Part shown: positions 19,135 through 21,738 of the stretch, in pieces
Layout: each line of letters opens with the position of its first letter
Position numbering within the stretch: position 1 is the first letter of the stretch
Virus record (IMG/VR): IMGVR_UViG_3300042888_000922
Location: 1 to 21,738 of that record
Length of the DNA: 21,738 bases
Strand: one strand, 5' to 3'
From: a virus
Position numbers and translations under genes: made by a program
The notes under the pieces: generated by a model
Told to the model about the DNA's origin: nothing
What the model saw: the letters and a program-made list of their open reading frames with translations, nothing else
Database searches by the model: none

Positions 19135-19817
19135 AAGTATTGGTGGCTTGCGAATACTCAGGGACGGTGCGCGAGGCTTTTGCTTCCGCTGGGCATGATG
19201 CTATGTCATGCGATTTGCTACCAACAGATATTCCAGGGAATCACTACCAAGGAGACGTTCGGGATGTGCTTGGAGATGGATGGGATTTAATGATCTGTCA
19301 TCCTCCATGCACATACCTGAGCGTATCAGGTATCCACTGGAATGACCGTGGTCGTGGATGGGATGAAACAGACAAGGCATTAGCCTTTGTTAAACTACTT
19401 ATGGATGCAAACATTGCACATATTGCACTAGAGAATCCAGTATCAATCATCTCTAGCCGCATCAGAAAACCAGACCAAATCATACAACCGTATCATTTTG
19501 GACACGATGCCAGTAAAGCAACTTGCTTATGGTTGAAGAATCTGCCAAAGCTATTGCCAACTGAAACGATTTCACCAAGAATCGTGAATGGCAAGTCTCG
19601 ATGGGGAAACCAAACAGACAGTGGTCAAAATAAACTAGCACCTTCAGACGATAGATGGAAAATAAGATCAACAACATACAAAGGTATTGCGAAAGCGATG
19701 GCAGAACAATGGAGCGAGTCCGTATTGTCTTCGCTGATGAACTCCCAGAATGCGAGTGCTGTGGAGAACCTTGGTGCGCTATTCACATGGAACACTACGC
19801 AGATTGCGGATGCGTAG
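19131..19817 (+). CDS. DNA cytosine methyltransferase-like phage protein, 228 aa
   Basis: MKVLVACEYSGTVREAFASA, then WDLMICHPPCTYLS (Cys60 in the PPC place) and ALENPVS (99-105), HFGHDASKATCLWLKNLP and IRSTTYKGIAKAMAEQW fit the widespread phage family annotated as cytosine methyltransferase. It lacks a target-recognition domain, so the substrate is uncertain. GGAGGAAGCA gives a strong Shine-Dalgarno. Relatives end near MADQW; this one reads 34 residues further in the wrong-looking frame, over the start of the next gene, so an ancestral stop was probably lost. Confidence 0.82.
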   Translation: MKVLVACEYSGTVREAFASAGHDAMSCDLLPTDIPGNHYQGDVRDVLGDGWDLMICHPPCTYLSVSGIHWNDRGRGWDETDKALAFVKLLMDANIAHIALENPVSIISSRIRKPDQIIQPYHFGHDASKATCLWLKNLPKLLPTETISPRIVNGKSRWGNQTDSGQNKLAPSDDRWKIRSTTYKGIAKAMAEQWSESVLSSLMNSQNASAVENLGALFTWNTTQIADA

Positions 19818-19897
19818 GAGTTGGCAACGCTGAAGACGATGGCTGGGATCTGCAAGAGCTAGATGGAACACTTTATGGTGTGCGTCAAGCTACCTAG
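19709..19897 (+). CDS. Cys-rich zinc-binding-like protein, 62 aa
   Basis: The start MERVRIVFADELPECECCGE (ATG 19709) is chosen since the methyltransferase relatives end here. CECCGEPWCAIHMEHYADCGC gives a dense metal-binding set (Cys and His) followed by an acidic WDLQELDG stretch. Phage relatives with the layout 'CxCCxxPWCxxHxxHYADCxCxG' are known beside methyltransferase genes; their role is unclear. It overlaps 109 bp of the methyltransferase frame. The stop overlaps the opposing gene's stop by 4 bp. Confidence 0.78.
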   Translation: MERVRIVFADELPECECCGEPWCAIHMEHYADCGCVGVGNAEDDGWDLQELDGTLYGVRQAT

Positions 19898-20127
19898 CCC
19901 TCAACCTTCTTATAGACATTGACGTATCGACCTTTGATTAGGATCTTCCGACATGTCAACTCCCCCTTTTCGTGCATCCTTTTCATCCTGTTTCTGACGG
20001 GTTGATAAGGACTGCCTAGTTTTGCAACAACCATCTCGACTGTAAATTCATCTTGAGACATTTCTACTTGGTTGAATTGCTCCAGAATCCAGTCCATTCC
20101 TGTTACTTTTGGGATGCTCTTTGCCAT
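19894..20127 (-). CDS. Winged-helix-like protein, 77 aa
   Basis: The start MAKSIPKVTGMDWILEQFNQ (ATG 20127) overlaps the phosphoesterase stop by one base. EMSQDEFTVEMVVAKLGSPY then VRNRMKRMHEKGELTCRKIL reads as helix-turn-helix plus wing (the TCRK and YVNVYKK strands). A longer frame from 20262 would lie within the phosphoesterase gene and is not preferred. It is the last gene of the leftward lysis block. A regulatory role is likely. Confidence 0.68.
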   Translation of the reverse strand: MAKSIPKVTGMDWILEQFNQVEMSQDEFTVEMVVAKLGSPYQPVRNRMKRMHEKGELTCRKILIKGRYVNVYKKVEG

Positions 20128-20927
20128 TACGGGATGTATTTGCGTTGGTGAAATAGTGGCAAGTCGCCTTTGTCGGTCTTTCTTGCGTCTAGGATGATGC
20201 AGGAAGGCTCCGAGATAGCATCGGGGACTACTTTGTAGCCATGACGAGTAAGACCCTGCCACGCGCCTGTTATGAGCGATGCTTGGTTGCCGTCTGTCCA
20301 GATGCCGTGCCGGTGACGGTGCGCCCGACAGATGACGGATGGAACACGCCTTCCTACTCTGGCACGGGTGTGGGTGATGACACCAAGCGCAATGCTGTGC
20401 GCTCCTGCTTCTAGATACGGGCGGGATGTCGCGGAGATGTGGTGCGCAAAGTTGATTAGCGTTCCGTTAATCTCGATGTCTAGGTTATCCCATGCGTTCT
20501 GACCATTCTCGGGATTCTTGGATGCTCCTAGTGCTTTACCAAGACGAATCTCATCATTGCGAGTATGGCACTCAGTTCCCTTGATAATGTGAACCCCTGA
20601 TGCTTTGCTTGCCACTGGCTCTAGGATCTCCATGACGGCAGCGGATTGATCTCCGATGTCTGCACTCATAACTTGAGTGGTGCGATGGTGTAGACCCTCT
20701 ACCAAGTCGCCATTGATGACTAGCTCGTATGGCTCATCACCTACGATTTTAGATACCCACTGATGGCAGTCTTGCCAGCAAGCCCATAGCCATTTCTGGA
20801 ACGGGTTTTGACCGATGGGGAATCCTTCGTTAGATACGAAGTTAGCTGGCCATAGTCCCACGACAGAACCAATATGCAGGTCTGACAGTAGAACGATGAT
20901 TTTAGACTTGCTTTTTATTGGTTTCAT
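20127..20927 (-). CDS. Calcineurin-like metallophosphoesterase
   Basis: This is a 266-aa protein. The motifs SDLHIGS (15-21, Asp16 and His18), INGDLVEG (71-78, Asp74) and NFAHHIS plus AHRHRHGIW at the C-terminal half match the two-metal phosphoesterase family. The third motif is GTECH (117-121) where GNH(D/E) is common. Substrate could be a phosphodiester in nucleic acid or a small nucleotide. Upstream are lysis genes. No signal peptide, so it acts in the cytoplasm. Confidence 0.85.
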   Translation of the reverse strand: MKPIKSKSKIIVLLSDLHIGSVVGLWPANFVSNEGFPIGQNPFQKWLWACWQDCHQWVSKIVGDEPYELVINGDLVEGLHHRTTQVMSADIGDQSAAVMEILEPVASKASGVHIIKGTECHTRNDEIRLGKALGASKNPENGQNAWDNLDIEINGTLINFAHHISATSRPYLEAGAHSIALGVITHTRARVGRRVPSVICRAHRHRHGIWTDGNQASLITGAWQGLTRHGYKVVPDAISEPSCIILDARKTDKGDLPLFHQRKYIP

Positions 20928-20984
20928 TTGCGTATAATGTTGCTCAAACTAGGCATTATTGCCCATTTTTGCGTAGAATATTAC

Positions 20985-21479
20985 TCAGATTGTAAAGCGG
21001 ATGCGTGAACGAATCTTGGAAAGGTGCCGAGATTTGAGATAAACCCCACCTCCTTCTCTCGATCCTGCTGCGTCAGTGTTTCCTTCCACAGTTGTAATGC
21101 TTCCGTTGTCATCGGGTGACGACACAGCAATGCCGATATGGGAGAATGTAAAAACTACAATGTCCCCAGGGAGAATGTCGCCACCGTGAGGTTTCTTCGT
21201 ATTAGTCGTTTTATCCTGTTCAAGTGACCAGTTCTCAAAATCCCATGCGCCAGCAGTGCGAGGACGTTTGAACGTCTTGGTCTGCTTTACTCCCGTAGAT
21301 GCCATAGCTTCGCGAACTACCCAGCAGACGAACGCAGCGCACCACGCCCATCCTTTCTTGGGATTGAGCCATGTAGCTGCCTTGTATTCATCAACACGAA
21401 CTCCGCAGTTAGTGTCTCTAATCTCTCGCACACCGACTTCCGCCTTGGCAATGCGAACGATTTCTTTTGCGAGACTCAT
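20985..21479 (-). CDS. CHAP-domain endolysin, 164 aa
   Basis: The ATG 21479 start (MSLAKEIVRIAKAEVGVREI) overlaps the holin-like stop in an ATGA junction; MADHQKT from 21500 is the alternative. Motifs are GWAWCAAFVCWVVREA (catalytic Cys), PGDIVVFTFSHIGIAV (catalytic His) and TTVEGNT (acid), as in CHAP cysteine amidases or peptidases that cut cell-wall peptide bonds. No signal peptide, so release depends on a holin. No separate wall-binding domain is visible, as in many Gram-negative phage lysins. Confidence 0.9.
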   Translation of the reverse strand: MSLAKEIVRIAKAEVGVREIRDTNCGVRVDEYKAATWLNPKKGWAWCAAFVCWVVREAMASTGVKQTKTFKRPRTAGAWDFENWSLEQDKTTNTKKPHGGDILPGDIVVFTFSHIGIAVSSPDDNGSITTVEGNTDAAGSREGGGVYLKSRHLSKIRSRIRFTI

Positions 21480-21661
21480 AGTTTTTTGATGATCTGCCAT
21501 AGGCTTAGTAACCCTACAATCAAGCCGACCAATAGACCGCTGATGCGCAGTCCATACTCAACTTGCTCTTGCAGAGATGTGATGACACCAAGAAGTGGTG
21601 CAATCGTGCCGATAGTGCTATGACCAATGTCCTTCACTTTTATTAAGCTTAGGATTTGCAA
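21476..21661 (-). CDS. Holin-like small membrane protein, 61 aa
   Basis: MQILSLIKVKDIGHSTIGTI then APLLGVITSLQEQVEYGLRI and SGLLVGLIVGLLSLWQIIKK have one or two hydrophobic helices and a basic end. Size and place just before the endolysin fit a holin, which times lysis by making membrane holes. Topology can only be estimated. ATGA overlap with the endolysin start. Confidence 0.7.
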   Translation of the reverse strand: MQILSLIKVKDIGHSTIGTIAPLLGVITSLQEQVEYGLRISGLLVGLIVGLLSLWQIIKKL

Positions 21662-21662
21662 T

Positions 21663-21738
21663 TTATTTTGCGTCAGCAGCTTTGATTAGCCCTACACCAG
21701 CAACTACAGCAGCAAACGCTGCGGCGAAGTCTGGAGCT
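21663..21738 (-). CDS. Partial small membrane-type protein (window edge)
   Basis: Only the last 24 residues are seen: APDFAAAFAAVVAGVGLIKA then ADAK, ending at TAA (21663-21665). A hydrophobic Ala/Gly/Val-rich end with a short basic tip suggests a small membrane or virion protein. It continues beyond the right edge. It lies just upstream of the holin-like gene. Confidence 0.5.
   Translation of the reverse strand, partial: APDFAAAFAAVVAGVGLIKAADAK

Overview
The window looks like part of a double-stranded DNA phage (or prophage) genome of a bacterium. It has virion-protein genes read leftward at the left end, a lysis-type cassette read leftward at the right end, and between them a long, tightly packed rightward set of small early genes with recombination, replication-loading, methylation and HNH genes. 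The tail-nozzle-like 815-aa protein suggests a short-tailed phage, but that is inference. No tRNA, rRNA, CRISPR, integrase or transposase was seen. The host cannot be fixed from the sequence. Only some genes have clear Shine-Dalgarno sequences (13.9-16.1 kb and 19.1 kb); many others have none, and several sit 6-12 bp behind a promoter-like -10 element and would be almost leaderless.

Layout. 1-4758 (-): five virion genes, the left one cut by the window edge, chained by ATGA or TAATG junctions. 4905-5501 (+): an HNH endonuclease. 5502-6530: a long non-coding region with a perfect 20-bp direct repeat, a C-tract with G-quadruplex potential on the other strand, 15-bp tandem repeats, four dispersed 26-bp repeats, a consensus -35 promoter and GTTGATAA boxes; this is the best candidate for a replication origin and control region. 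6533-10826 (+): early genes including a Cys-motif phage protein, small ORFs, a DnaA domain IV-like protein, an ERF recombinase, a RecE-like nuclease and a small protein with an SSB-like tail.

10827-12077: a possible sRNA ending in a strong terminator, two leftward genes, and a second possible sRNA. 12078-13037: a PAPS-reductase-like PP-loop protein. 13337-16373 (+): about a dozen very small genes (DNA-binding, membrane, nuclease-like, tandem paralogues), ending in an apparent MazG-type remnant cut short beside an HNH gene. 16410-19897 (+): two HNH genes, an SSB-like protein, HTH and RHH proteins, a DnaC-like helicase loader, a cytosine-methyltransferase-like protein and a Cys-rich protein. 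19894-21738 (-): a winged-helix-like protein, a metallophosphoesterase, a CHAP endolysin, a holin-like protein and a partial small membrane protein.

The most striking signal is a pair of type I hammerhead self-cleaving ribozymes at 7253-7303 and 7809-7859, both sense to the early transcript. Each lies between the stop of one gene and the start of the next. The catalytic core is complete in both, and stem III differs by a compensatory G-C to A-T change under a UNCG loop. Together they would cut a 556-nt RNA carrying three tiny genes out of the early mRNA, which suggests ribozyme-based mRNA processing or a small (possibly circular) phage RNA.
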